Positions 29,029 through 37,548 of a stretch of DNA of 64,000 nucleotides are shown here, in pieces. Numbering within the stretch: position 1 is the first letter of the stretch; every line of letters begins with the position of its first letter. This stretch comes from Halobacteriales archaeon QS_6_64_34. GTDB taxonomy: Archaea; Halobacteriota; Halobacteria; Halobacteriales; Haloarculaceae. The position numbers and the translations under genes are program-made. Under the pieces are notes generated by a model. The model was given only the letters and a program-made list of their open reading frames with translations. It ran no database searches and was not told the DNA's origin. The DNA lies in NCBI GenBank assembly GCA_003020925.1, contig PXRT01000010.1, positions 1-64,000 of the forward strand. The letters are read 5' to 3'.

Positions 29029-29886
29029 TCACTTCCACATCCCTCCAGCGAAACGGTCGACCATCAGCATCACCACGACCGTCATGACGATGAACAGGAG
29101 ACTCACGGCCGCGATGACCGGCGAATAGCTGTAGCGCAGGCTGGTGAAAATTTGGATGGGGATGGTCTTGAACGAGAAGCCGGAGATCAGCCAGCTGATG
29201 ATATACTCGTTGAGCGAGAGGATGAACGCGAACAGCGCCCCGGCAAAGAGGTTCGCCCGGAGCAGGGGGACAGTGATGCGGCGAATCACCGTCGCCTTCG
29301 CCGCGCCGAGGTCGGCTGCGGCCTCCTCGTACGACCGATCGATATCGCCGAGCCCTTGCGAGACGAGGACGAAGGGAAACGGCGAAAAGAAGATACTGTG
29401 GGCGACCGCCAGCGTCCACGGCTCCCCGCCCACGCCGAGGAGTCCGAACAGCGTCACGAACGCGACGCCGATGATGACCGGCGGGAGCAGGATTGGCAGG
29501 ATTGACAGCCCGGTCAACACCATCTCGAACCGGTAGTCGTACCGGTCTAGGGCAAAGGCGGCCGTCGCGCCGATTGAGGTCGCACCGACTGCCGCCGCGA
29601 TAGCGATAAACAGGCTGTTTTGCATAGCGACTAGCCACGCTCGCGAGTCGAAGAACTCCCGATACCAACGTAGCGACAGCCCCTCCGGCGGGAACCGGAG
29701 GAATTCGCTGGGGGTAAAGGACATGAGGCTGATGACCACGAGCGGCAGGAGGACGAACCCGATGACCAGGCTTGTGTAGCTGTTGAGCAGGAGTTGATAC
29801 AGGCGGTCGCGGCCGCTGCCACGCTTCGTCTCTAGACGAGCGTACTCGCCTGTACTCGAGCGCGTGGTCTCGCGTCCGTCGCTCAT
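29029..29886 (-). CDS. ABC transporter permease (PotC-like)
   Basis: A 285-residue inner-membrane permease with about six helices. The binding-protein-dependent permease loop EEAAADLGAAKATVIRRITV contacts the ATPase. The layout fits the PotC subunit of spermidine/putrescine-type importers: a large first periplasmic loop (FLRFPPEGLSLRWYREFFDS), typical of PotC. Overlaps the upstream permease by 4 nt (ATGA), so it is translated from the same message. Confidence 0.92.
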   Translation of the reverse strand: MSDGRETTRSSTGEYARLETKRGSGRDRLYQLLLNSYTSLVIGFVLLPLVVISLMSFTPSEFLRFPPEGLSLRWYREFFDSRAWLVAMQNSLFIAIAAAVGATSIGATAAFALDRYDYRFEMVLTGLSILPILLPPVIIGVAFVTLFGLLGVGGEPWTLAVAHSIFFSPFPFVLVSQGLGDIDRSYEEAAADLGAAKATVIRRITVPLLRANLFAGALFAFILSLNEYIISWLISGFSFKTIPIQIFTSLRYSYSPVIAAVSLLFIVMTVVVMLMVDRFAGGMWK

Positions 29887-30803
29887 CCCTGCTCACCCTC
29901 CTCGGTGGCGCTGACGCCGAACGTGTCGACACCGGCCAGCCGAACCGTGACGGCGATGAGCGCCACCACCACGAGCATCAGGATGATACTCAGCGTTGCG
30001 CCAAAAGGGACGTTCGACTCAACAGTGACCTGATTGCCGATGACGACCGCCAGTGTCCATTGTGGCGGGTTCCCGAGGATACGCGGGAGGACGTACACGC
30101 CCATTGAGAGCACGAACACCAGCAGTGAGCCGCTGATGATACCGTCTTTCGTGAGCGGGAGTGTCACATGTCGGAACGTGGTTATCGGGCCGGCGCCCAG
30201 ATTTCGCGCTGCCTCACGTAGCTCGTGGTCGACATTTTTGATGCTGGTGTAGAGGGTCAACACCATGAACGGCAGGAACACGTACACCATGCTAACCACT
30301 AGCGCCCAGTAACCGGGGACCAGCGATACGGGCGCGTCGGTGAGCCCCAGCTCCGCCGCGAGTATCGGAAAGAGCCCGTTACTCCGTAACAGGACTGCCC
30401 ACGCGTACCCGCGGATGATGAACGTCAGCCAGAGGCTGGAGACGACGAGTACCATTACCGCCCGTCGCAGGAGACTGCTGTCGGTCGTCGCAAGCCGGTA
30501 CGCGAGAGGATACCCGAGCACCAGCGATCCGAGCGTGGTTACGGCCGCGATGCGGAGTGAGAATACCAACCGATCGAGATACAGTGGCTCCTGGAGGAAT
30601 CGGACGTAATTTTCCGCGGTGACGACGTATCGCAGGTAGCCACCGCTGATGTTCCGGAAGAAGCTGAAGACAAACAGTAACAGCAGTGGGACCGCGAACA
30701 GAGTGACGAGCGCGATTGCCGGATACGACACTACCAGATACTTTATCGGCGGGAGACGGCCGCTGTCGGTCGCCGGTTCGGTCTGTGCCTCGTGGGCCAT
30801 CAC
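29883..30803 (-). CDS. ABC transporter permease (PotB-like)
   Basis: A 306-residue permease partner. Hydrophobic helices start near residue 27 (YLVVSYPAIALVTLFAVPLL), and the coupling motif is LREAARNLGAGPITTFRHVT. The first loop YLRYVVTAENYVRFLQEPLY resembles the PotB/opine-type periplasmic loop. Two ATG codons in tandem (MMAHEAQ) could start it; both overlap the end of the ATPase gene. It should pair with the PotC-like subunit. Confidence 0.92.
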   Translation of the reverse strand: MMAHEAQTEPATDSGRLPPIKYLVVSYPAIALVTLFAVPLLLLFVFSFFRNISGGYLRYVVTAENYVRFLQEPLYLDRLVFSLRIAAVTTLGSLVLGYPLAYRLATTDSSLLRRAVMVLVVSSLWLTFIIRGYAWAVLLRSNGLFPILAAELGLTDAPVSLVPGYWALVVSMVYVFLPFMVLTLYTSIKNVDHELREAARNLGAGPITTFRHVTLPLTKDGIISGSLLVFVLSMGVYVLPRILGNPPQWTLAVVIGNQVTVESNVPFGATLSIILMLVVVALIAVTVRLAGVDTFGVSATEEGEQG

Positions 30804-31867
30804 TCGACCACCACGAGACAGTCCTTGGCGTCGACACCGAGTGAAACCCGGTCACCGCCGGAGACGGTCGGCCCATCGCTGTCGACGACACCGACCACGT
30901 CGCTGCCCGACGGCAGGGTGACGTGACACTCGTGGTGGTCGCCGAGGAACCGGCTCACCGAAACGTCTCCCTCGAAGACGTTCGTGCGGGTGTCTCCCGG
31001 TTCCACGACGGTGTGTTCCGGCCGGGTCACCACAGTGACGCTGTCACCGACGGCCACGTAGTCGGGGGCTGCCGCCTCGAACTCAACGCCGTCGCAGTCG
31101 ACGGTTACCCGGCTGTCGCTGACGTTGCGGACCGTTCCATCGAAGACGTTGGCCGTCCCGATGAAGTCGGCGACGAACTTGGTAGCCGGTTGCTGGTACA
31201 CCTCGGTCGGCGCCCCAACCTGTTCGAACCGCCCGTCGTTCATCACCGCGATGCGGTCAGACATGGTCAGCGCCTCGGTCTGGTTATGCGTCACTAGGAT
31301 GGTCGTGATGCCGATCTGTTCCTGAATCCGACGCAGTTCGACCTGCATACTCTCTCTGAGCTGTTTATCGAGACTCGCCAGCGGCTCGTCCAGTAGTAGG
31401 ACCTCCGGTTCCGGGGCCAGCGCCCGCGCTAGGGCAATCCGCTGTTGCTGGCCACCGGAGAGTTGGTCCGGCATCCGGTCTCTGAATCCGCTGAGCTCGA
31501 CCAGTTCAAGCATCTCTTCGATACGGGTGTCGACCTCGTCCTCGGGCCAGTCGCCCCCGACAGTCAGCCCGAAGGCGATGTTCTCGCCGACGGTCATATG
31601 GGGAAACAGCGCGAAGTCCTGAAAGACCATCCCCGTGGCCCGTTCATTCGGCGGAACGCCACTGACCTCGATGCCGCCGAGTCCGACCGTCCCGCTGGTG
31701 GGCTGTTCGAATCCGGCTAATGTCCGGAGCGTCGTGGTCTTCCCGCACCCTGACGGGCCGACGATAGTGACAAACTCGCCGTCCTCGACGACCAGTGACG
31801 CGTCTTTGACTGCGTGTACTCCGCCCGGATACACCTTCTCTACGGCGTCCAGGATTATCTGACTCAT
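30800..31867 (-). CDS. ABC transporter ATP-binding protein (PotA-like)
   Basis: A 355-residue ATPase. Walker A is VGPSGCGKTTTLR (about residue 37), the Q-loop is VFQDFALFPHMT, the signature is LSGGQQQRIALARAL, Walker B is VLLLDEPLASLD, and the H-loop is ILVTHNQTEAL. The C-terminal TOBE-type domain (after residue 240, AVGDSVTVVTRPEH) fits the PotA/FbpC subfamily with regulatory OB folds. It lies one nucleotide downstream of the binding-protein gene. With the two permeases and the binding protein it forms a complete importer. Confidence 0.95.
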   Translation of the reverse strand: MSQIILDAVEKVYPGGVHAVKDASLVVEDGEFVTIVGPSGCGKTTTLRTLAGFEQPTSGTVGLGGIEVSGVPPNERATGMVFQDFALFPHMTVGENIAFGLTVGGDWPEDEVDTRIEEMLELVELSGFRDRMPDQLSGGQQQRIALARALAPEPEVLLLDEPLASLDKQLRESMQVELRRIQEQIGITTILVTHNQTEALTMSDRIAVMNDGRFEQVGAPTEVYQQPATKFVADFIGTANVFDGTVRNVSDSRVTVDCDGVEFEAAAPDYVAVGDSVTVVTRPEHTVVEPGDTRTNVFEGDVSVSRFLGDHHECHVTLPSGSDVVGVVDSDGPTVSGGDRVSLGVDAKDCLVVVE

Positions 31868-31868
31868 C

Positions 31869-32993
31869 TCAGGAATCGATGATAAGCTCGTTCCAGAGCT
31901 GGTTGATGAACTCTTGTCGTTCTACGTACATATCGAAGTTCGGAACGATTGCCGAATCTAGTCCGGGTCCGGCGACACGTTGGTACGTCTCCGCGTCGAG
32001 TTCGGAATGCTGTTCCTCGATGGTCGGGACCGTGTAGAGATTCCGTGAGACTCTGTCCTGAACCGCGGGTCTGGACGCGTAGTCGATAAACTGCGTAATC
32101 GCCGTTCCGTTTTCCGAGGTCCGTGGCGACACCCAGCGACCGCTGCCCAGCACTGACCCCTCGTCGACGAAGGTGCTCTCGACGGGCGCACCCTGGTCCT
32201 GGAGCACCAGCGTGATGTCGTTGTATAGCATCCCCATCGGGGTCTCCCCGTTTTCCAGGCTAGACTGGAAGTTCGCCTCGTTTGTGTACCACATCTGTGC
32301 CTGGGGCGTCACCTCGGAGAGCTTCTCGAACACGTCGCGGATGTCGGACTCCGACTGCAGGCTGTCAGCCCCGTCGAAGTGGATCGCGGCGGCGATGTCG
32401 GGCATGTAGCCCGTGACAGGTGGAGTCATCATCGCCATCTGGTCCTCGTAGGTCGAATCCCAGAGCGAGGTCCACGAGGTCGGACCGTTGTCGGTCTCCT
32501 CGGTGTTGTGGACGAGGTTGATGAGCCAGGCCTGTGAACCGATTCCGACGAGATTGCCGTCGTCGTCGTACTTCATCAGGTCGTCCGAAATGAACTCGAG
32601 ATTCTCGAACTCGCTTTCCTCGTGGGTCATCCATAGATCGGAATTCAACCCGCGCAAAACGCCCGGCACAGGAACTGTAAGCACGTCGACCGGTGCGTTC
32701 CCGTTCTCGACAGCACTCCGGATGCGCGGGATAATCTCTGCAGTGCCGCCCTGCGCCTGGGACTCGATACTGATTCCGGTCTCCTCCTCGAACGGTTCGT
32801 ACAGCTCCGCTTCGAGAATCTCTTTGAATGCCCCGCCGAAGCTGGACACTGTCAACGACGAGGCAGTCCCGTCACCGGAGAAGCCGCCGACACAGCCGCT
32901 CAGGGCAGTCAGCGCCCCGGCACCTGCGACACTCGTATATTTGAGGAACCCCCTTCGATTTTGGGATATTTTTGTATTATCCGGCACTTTCAT
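31869..32993 (-). CDS. Extracellular solute-binding lipoprotein (PotD-like)
   Basis: A 374-residue binding protein and first gene of the operon. The N-terminus has a twin-arginine motif (QNRRGFLKYTSVAGAG) and a lipobox ending LSGC, so it is exported folded by Tat and tethered by lipid outside the membrane. The mature part (TVSSFGGAFKEILEAELYEP, then GISIESQAQGG) is the PotD/spermidine-putrescine-type extracellular binding fold. The ligand could be a polyamine, a guanidino compound or another small cation. Its promoter must lie in the 237-bp gap shared with the divergent amidase. Confidence 0.93.
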   Translation of the reverse strand: MKVPDNTKISQNRRGFLKYTSVAGAGALTALSGCVGGFSGDGTASSLTVSSFGGAFKEILEAELYEPFEEETGISIESQAQGGTAEIIPRIRSAVENGNAPVDVLTVPVPGVLRGLNSDLWMTHEESEFENLEFISDDLMKYDDDGNLVGIGSQAWLINLVHNTEETDNGPTSWTSLWDSTYEDQMAMMTPPVTGYMPDIAAAIHFDGADSLQSESDIRDVFEKLSEVTPQAQMWYTNEANFQSSLENGETPMGMLYNDITLVLQDQGAPVESTFVDEGSVLGSGRWVSPRTSENGTAITQFIDYASRPAVQDRVSRNLYTVPTIEEQHSELDAETYQRVAGPGLDSAIVPNFDMYVERQEFINQLWNELIIDS

Positions 32994-33230
32994 AGCTGTA
33001 TACCACCGTAATTCAGCATGGGAATCGATTTCTTACACCCTTACAAAACATTTGCGCACATACGTAGCATGAGTGTAATACCAGTACGACTCTCCTGGAA
33101 CTCCATGCGTGGATTTAAGGAATATAAATTCGCGGAGGAAGATGATGCATCCCCTGGCAGTAATAGGAACCTCGCGGCACTCAGGGAATATTAGGGTAAC
33201 AGTCAGGAACCCTCCCCCTGGAGACCGACT
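32994..33230. promoter_or_regulatory. Divergent promoter region between transporter operon and amidase
   Basis: A 237-bp AT-richer gap. On the plus strand GGATTTAAGGAATATAAATTC (33110-33130 region) is a good TATA candidate for the amidase. Several short AT runs near 33005-33060 could serve the transporter operon in the other direction. A shared regulator would fit here, but no clear operator palindrome is seen. Confidence 0.55.
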
Positions 33231-34742
33231 GTGACCGCCTTTGACGAAATGGAGGCCCGATGGAACGTAGCCCTCGACGGTGCTGAGCGGGCGCAGTACC
33301 GGACACTGATCGAGGAAATGCAGGACACGTTGCAGCAAGTTATGAACGAACCGGAGCCCACGTTCGAATTGCTCCACGGTTCACCGCGGCAGCACGGGCA
33401 TCGGGAACCAGACGACGAAGCTGACCCGCTCAATGCGTGGCTCCACCGCTGTCGGATACCAGGTGCTTCCGATGGACCGCTCGCGGACCTCACGGTGGGG
33501 GTCAAGGACAACATCGCCGTTGCGACGCTCCCGTGTTCGGCCGGGTCCGACGCGCTCGCCGAGTTCGTCCCCGAGATAGATGCGACCGTCGTCGCCCGGG
33601 CCCTCGACGCTGGCGCGACGGTGCTCGGTAAACAAAATATGGACGCATTCGCCATGGGAGATGCGGGCGAGTTACAGGACGCCGGGCCGACATGGAACCC
33701 CCACGACAGCGACCGACTCGCTGGGGGCTCGTCGAGTGGGTCGGCGGCGGCGGTTGCAGCGGGTGACTGTGATACCGCGCTCGGGACCGACCAGGCGGGG
33801 TCTGTTCGGACTCCCGCCGCGTGGTGTGGGGTCGTCGGCTGCAAGCCCACCTACGGACTGGTGCCGTACACCGGTGTTTTCGGGATGGATTTCGGGTTCG
33901 ACCACGTGGGTGTCATCTCCCGGGACGTCCGAACGAACGCGCGCGTCATGGCGACCATTGCGGGGGACGACCGACAGAACGGCTCCCGGCTCGATCCCCG
34001 CCAGCCACGGGGCTGTTCGGCTGACTCGTATGCAAAGACGCTCGAAACCGACACCGACGACATGACTATCGGTATACTCGAGCAGGGGTTCGGCTGGCCG
34101 ACCGCACAAGCGGAAGTCGATGCGGCCGTCCACGGGACACTCGACACGGTCACCGGGCGGGGCGTCTCCGTCCGCAGCGTCTCCGCGCCGCTGCACCGAC
34201 TCGCCCCCGCAATACTCGGTGTCACTGCCCCATTGGGTGCGGCCACAACGTACCAGCACGGCGGCGTCGGTACGACCGCGCCGGGCTGGCACTGGACCGG
34301 GGGCCACGAGGCGTTCGAAACGGCAATCGACGACCACACTGACGCCCTCTCGCCAGCCGTCATTGCATCGTTGCTGTTCGCCGAGGAGTGTCGAGCAAAC
34401 GGGGAGACAGTCGCGTACGCACGGGCGAAAAATCTTGCACTCTCGCTCGGTCAGGAGTACGACAGGTGCCTTCAGGAATGTGACGCACTCGCCATGCCGA
34501 CCGTTCCGCAAGTCGCTATCGCGTACGACCCCGATGCGGGGCTCGATAAGCGTATCGAGCGGCTCGCCACGCTCCCAGTGAACACCTGCGGGGCCAACCA
34601 GACGGGCCATCCAGCGTTGTCGGTCCCCTGTGGCACCGTCGATGGACTTCCGGTCGGCCTCCAACTAATAGGCGAGCGATTCGGCGAGCGGTCCTTGTAC
34701 AGCCTCGCACACACAGTCGAGACGGTGGCTGACTTCCCGTAA
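33231..34742 (+). CDS. Amidase (amidase signature family)
   Basis: A 503-residue serine amidase with the Ser-Ser-Lys triad: Lys92 (TVGVKDNIAV), the cis-Ser in DRLAGGSSSGSAAAV (about 167) and the nucleophile Ser191 (ALGTDQAGSVRTPAAWCG). The segment VGCKPTYGLVPYTGVF resembles enantioselective amidases of nitrile-degrading bacteria. It would turn a small amide into acid and ammonia. It starts with GTG at 33231, though ATG at 33249 is possible. Divergent from the importer and ureohydrolase operon, so amide and guanidine hydrolysis could be steps of one pathway (inference). Confidence 0.92.
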   Translation: MTAFDEMEARWNVALDGAERAQYRTLIEEMQDTLQQVMNEPEPTFELLHGSPRQHGHREPDDEADPLNAWLHRCRIPGASDGPLADLTVGVKDNIAVATLPCSAGSDALAEFVPEIDATVVARALDAGATVLGKQNMDAFAMGDAGELQDAGPTWNPHDSDRLAGGSSSGSAAAVAAGDCDTALGTDQAGSVRTPAAWCGVVGCKPTYGLVPYTGVFGMDFGFDHVGVISRDVRTNARVMATIAGDDRQNGSRLDPRQPRGCSADSYAKTLETDTDDMTIGILEQGFGWPTAQAEVDAAVHGTLDTVTGRGVSVRSVSAPLHRLAPAILGVTAPLGAATTYQHGGVGTTAPGWHWTGGHEAFETAIDDHTDALSPAVIASLLFAEECRANGETVAYARAKNLALSLGQEYDRCLQECDALAMPTVPQVAIAYDPDAGLDKRIERLATLPVNTCGANQTGHPALSVPCGTVDGLPVGLQLIGERFGERSLYSLAHTVETVADFP

Positions 34743-34780
34743 GGTGGGACGTCAATGGCTTCGTTACCGCGAAATGGGTG

Positions 34781-35089
34781 TTACGGCCCCTCCATCTTAC
34801 TCTGCGCTGCGACGTCGTACCGATACAGTTCGGGTTCGCCCGCGACGTGTGGTTTGATGTCTCGCTGGAACTCCTCCAGGTGGTCACTGGATTCGTGGGC
34901 CTCGACGGCGTCGCTGTCCTCGTACTGTTCGATGATCCGCACGATGTTCGGTGTCTCCAGGTCCGTCGTGACTCGGTAGTCGATGACACCCGGTTCGGTC
35001 CGGGAGACGCGAGCCATCGATTTCATGATTCGTACCGCCTCGTCGCGGGATTCCGGTGCCACCGGCACCTCTGATAGCAGGATAATCAT
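34781..35089 (-). CDS. ABM-fold (quinol monooxygenase-like) protein
   Basis: A 102-residue dimeric alpha-beta barrel protein of the antibiotic biosynthesis monooxygenase type. Visible landmarks are MIILLSEVPVAPESRDEAVR, SRTEPGVIDYRV, IVRIIEQYEDSDAVEAHESSDH and FQRDIKPHV, the usual strand-helix order with a His in HESSDH. Members oxidise quinols or phenols without cofactor, or degrade haem. It lies 142 bp downstream of a P450 gene on the same strand, which suggests linked oxidation steps. The substrate is unknown. Confidence 0.88.
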   Translation of the reverse strand: MIILLSEVPVAPESRDEAVRIMKSMARVSRTEPGVIDYRVTTDLETPNIVRIIEQYEDSDAVEAHESSDHLEEFQRDIKPHVAGEPELYRYDVAAQSKMEGP

Positions 35090-35231
35090 CGTTTCCTCCA
35101 GCCGGAGGGCTGCCCCGTTGACAGCGCAGGAGCCGTACCCCCGACAAGCGCCCCGAGTCTATGCCGAGACCTCAACACATCGGCGTGTCCCACTGCGACG
35201 GACTGGCACGTCGTCTCGACTGAATGTGCGA

Positions 35232-36440
35232 TCATACGGGGGTCACCGCCACTGGTAACTGCTCGAATCCGAGCTTCGACGGCTTCCACTTCGGTTCGGC
35301 GGCGTCGAGGTCGATTGTAACTGATGTGACCGAGTCGAGGAATGTCGCGAGCACGATGGGGGCCTGCAGCCGGGCGAGGGGCGCTCCGATACAGCTGTGG
35401 GCCCCGGTGCCGAAGGCCAGATGCTCAGGGTCCCGGTCCGGGACGAACGTCTCGGGCCGGTCGAACCGGGCCGGGTCCCGGTTCGCAGCGCCGAGCCAGA
35501 GAATGATGGTCTCACCGGCGGAGATGTCTGTCTCGCCGACGGTCACGGGCCGAGTCGTCACCCGAGCCCGGGACTGCAACGGGCTTCTGTACCGCAACAC
35601 CTCCTCGAGGATATCCGAGACGTCGTGGTCAGGCTGCTCGTCGAGCAGGCCTTGGTCGTCGAACAGGAACAGCGCGTTCGCCAGCAGCTCCGACATCGTC
35701 CCCTGTCCCGCGAGGATGAAGTCGAAACAGTTTGAACCGATTTCCGCGTCGCTGAGCTCTGTCTCCGTAGCCAGTCGGGAAACGAGGTCATCTTGCGGGT
35801 CCCGCCTACGCCGGGTTACGAGCGTACGGAAGTACTCGACTGTCTCGGTCATCAGCGATCCGTCCCTGCTCTCTTTGTCGCTGTATTCCGTGTTCATCAC
35901 CTCCCGAAACGTCTCCAGCCAGGCAAGCATCTGCTCGTGGTCCGCCTGCGGAATACCGACTACGCCCATGATGACGCGCAGGGGGACTGGCACAGCAAAC
36001 TCCGAGACAAAATCGAACTTGGTCCCGTCGTCCATCGCAACGTGCAGCTGGTCAGCGGTGATTTCCCTGATAGATGTCTCCAGATCGGCCAGCATACTCG
36101 GACGGAAGTACTGAAACAACTGCGCCTTGGCATCGCTGTGTTTCGACCCGTCGGACCACACCATCGCGTTGTCTAAATACGAGAATGGGGTCTGCGTGTC
36201 CGAATGACTCCCGGAGAGTGGTTTCCGTGTGAACGTCTCACTATCCTGTAACGCCTCCTTCACATGCGTATAAGAAAAGACATCGTACACGTTCCGCTGG
36301 GGGTCATAGTGAACAGGGCCGTGCTCGCGCTGTGTCCGATACCATCCGAAGGGATGGTGCATCGCCGCCTCGGACTGCAGCGATGTCGGCGTCCCCTCGG
36401 GAACGTCGATGGCCATCTCCGAGTCGCGTTCAGTTGCCAT
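35232..36440 (-). CDS. Cytochrome P450
   Basis: A 402-residue soluble P450 of the bacterial/archaeal class. The haem motif is FGTGAHSCIGAPLAR with ligand Cys350, the K-helix ExxR is EEVLRYRSP, and the I-helix is ILAGQGTMSELLA, where the usual AGxET acid is replaced but the Thr of the oxygen groove remains. The meander ends RPETFVPDRDPEH. It needs a ferredoxin partner, not encoded nearby. It would hydroxylate or dealkylate a small substrate. Its own promoter (AAATATATCC, 36464-36473) lies about 28 nt before the ATG, so its message is probably leaderless. Confidence 0.94.
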   Translation of the reverse strand: MATERDSEMAIDVPEGTPTSLQSEAAMHHPFGWYRTQREHGPVHYDPQRNVYDVFSYTHVKEALQDSETFTRKPLSGSHSDTQTPFSYLDNAMVWSDGSKHSDAKAQLFQYFRPSMLADLETSIREITADQLHVAMDDGTKFDFVSEFAVPVPLRVIMGVVGIPQADHEQMLAWLETFREVMNTEYSDKESRDGSLMTETVEYFRTLVTRRRRDPQDDLVSRLATETELSDAEIGSNCFDFILAGQGTMSELLANALFLFDDQGLLDEQPDHDVSDILEEVLRYRSPLQSRARVTTRPVTVGETDISAGETIILWLGAANRDPARFDRPETFVPDRDPEHLAFGTGAHSCIGAPLARLQAPIVLATFLDSVTSVTIDLDAAEPKWKPSKLGFEQLPVAVTPV

Positions 36441-36463
36441 ACGTTTCGTCTTTAACCCACCCG

Positions 36464-36473
36464 GATATATTTT
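36464..36473 (-). promoter_or_regulatory. TATA element of the P450 gene
   Basis: AAATATATCC on the minus strand is centred about 28 nt upstream of the ATG at 36440, the expected distance for a leaderless haloarchaeal transcript. Confidence 0.6.
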
Positions 36474-36646
36474 CCTGGTTCTCTATCAATATTATTTGAA
36501 TAACTGGTATTCTTCAAGTAACCTTTGCTAGTACCTACTGTCAGTGCATCTACTCACAGTACCGGGATGACTAAGGACGAATAAGGACAGCCGTGTCGCA
36601 TCAGTTCACCACTCGGGTCGGAGGTGGCCCACACGTCCGCCGGTTG

Positions 36647-37156
36647 TCAATCCTGGGAGCCTGTGGCCGGCTCCCACGCCGACCACGGAATATCCCGGCC
36701 AGGATACGCCAGCGACTGGAACGGCCACGTTTCGGCTATCCACGTCCTGATAGCGGTCTCGATAGCCCCGGTCAATCCCCGATTAACGGCCCGCTCGGCG
36801 ACCCAAAAGTAGACCGCAGCCTCATACTCCGGTGCACCGGTCGGCTGGACGTACAGACAGCCCAGTTCGACCGTCTCGTCGCGGTCGACAATTGCATAGG
36901 TGAACGCATCCCGTCGCTGAAACTCTTTCTGATGCCAAGCCACGTCGATTCGATTCTGTTCGAGTGTCAGAGCCGCCGACGGCCACCTGTCTGCCGGACC
37001 GAACGTCCCGCGAAGCCGCTCCCGATTTTGGGTCACCGCGGCGTAGTCTCGCTCGGCATCTTCGACGGTCAGAGGGCGAATATGGAAGCGTTCGGTCTCG
37101 AATCGCTGCGGGACATCAACCGATTGGGGCAGGAGGTCCGGGGTTTCAAATGGCAT
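36647..37156 (-). CDS. GNAT family N-acetyltransferase (RimJ/RimL-like)
   Basis: A 169-residue acetyltransferase. The start MPFETPDLLPQSVDVPQRFE leads into ERFHIRPLTVEDAERDYAAV, the first strand of RimJ/RimL-type GNATs. The segment YAIVDRDETVELGCLYVQPT holds the central strands, and the acetyl-CoA site is replaced by a shortened EYEAAVYFWVAERAVNRGLT. The usual RxxGxG/A loop is weak (NRGLTGAI), which makes substrate prediction unsafe. The frame runs open upstream, but MPFETPD is the natural start. It lies just outside the P450-transporter island. Confidence 0.8.
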   Translation of the reverse strand: MPFETPDLLPQSVDVPQRFETERFHIRPLTVEDAERDYAAVTQNRERLRGTFGPADRWPSAALTLEQNRIDVAWHQKEFQRRDAFTYAIVDRDETVELGCLYVQPTGAPEYEAAVYFWVAERAVNRGLTGAIETAIRTWIAETWPFQSLAYPGRDIPWSAWEPATGSQD

Positions 37157-37382
37157 AGGTAGCCAATACCCACGTACGCACATTGCCGTTGTGACCGCGG
37201 CCGCTCTTGCGCTGGCACTTTCGGAGCTGGAGTAACGCCGCGTCGTGTCGACGAGTTCGGGAATCGTAAACTCCGTCCCGTGGGCTGTCGTCTCGCTCTC
37301 AATTGAGACAGCTATCCGAGCCCCCTGGCTGGCAATAAGTCGAACCGGACTGTACAGTGTCACACACCGGGAGCTATCGCCC

Positions 37383-37523
37383 ATGCCTGTGCTCGAACGA
37401 CTCACCGACGTGCTCGAGAGCCGTACCCAATCCTACGTCTGTCGGTTCTGCCGGCTCACGTTCGAACGGGAGCGTCCCAACTGCCCGGCTTGTGGCTGTG
37501 GGACGATAGAGCCCAACCGCTGA
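37383..37523 (+). CDS. Small zinc-ribbon protein
   Basis: A 46-residue protein. YVCRFCRLTFERER and NCPACGCGT give two CxxC knuckles (residues 20-40), a typical tiny haloarchaeal zinc finger. Such proteins are abundant and recently found important for transcription-related and stress phenotypes in some haloarchaea. Its TGA stop is directly joined to a family P palindrome arm (37521 onward). No specific role can be given. Confidence 0.75.
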   Translation: MPVLERLTDVLESRTQSYVCRFCRLTFERERPNCPACGCGTIEPNR

Positions 37524-37546
37524 TACCGGTGGCTGTAACAAACATG
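37521..37546. repeat. Family P palindrome, single-arm relic
   Basis: TGATACCGGTGGCTGTAACA matches the left arm of the 47326 and 62407 copies. The rest is lost; serB ends at 37549. The TGA is the stop codon of the zinc-ribbon gene. Confidence 0.5.
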
Positions 37547-37548
37547 AG

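Noticed and set aside
28991-29932. Long upstream extension of the ureohydrolase frame over the permease
   Set aside because: The frame is open, but the permease in the other frame has clear transmembrane helices; the ureohydrolase starts at MPNDITKPQ.
37157-37382. Upstream extension of the GNAT frame
   Set aside because: Open but without similarity to GNATs; it is the shared leader between the GNAT and zinc-ribbon genes.
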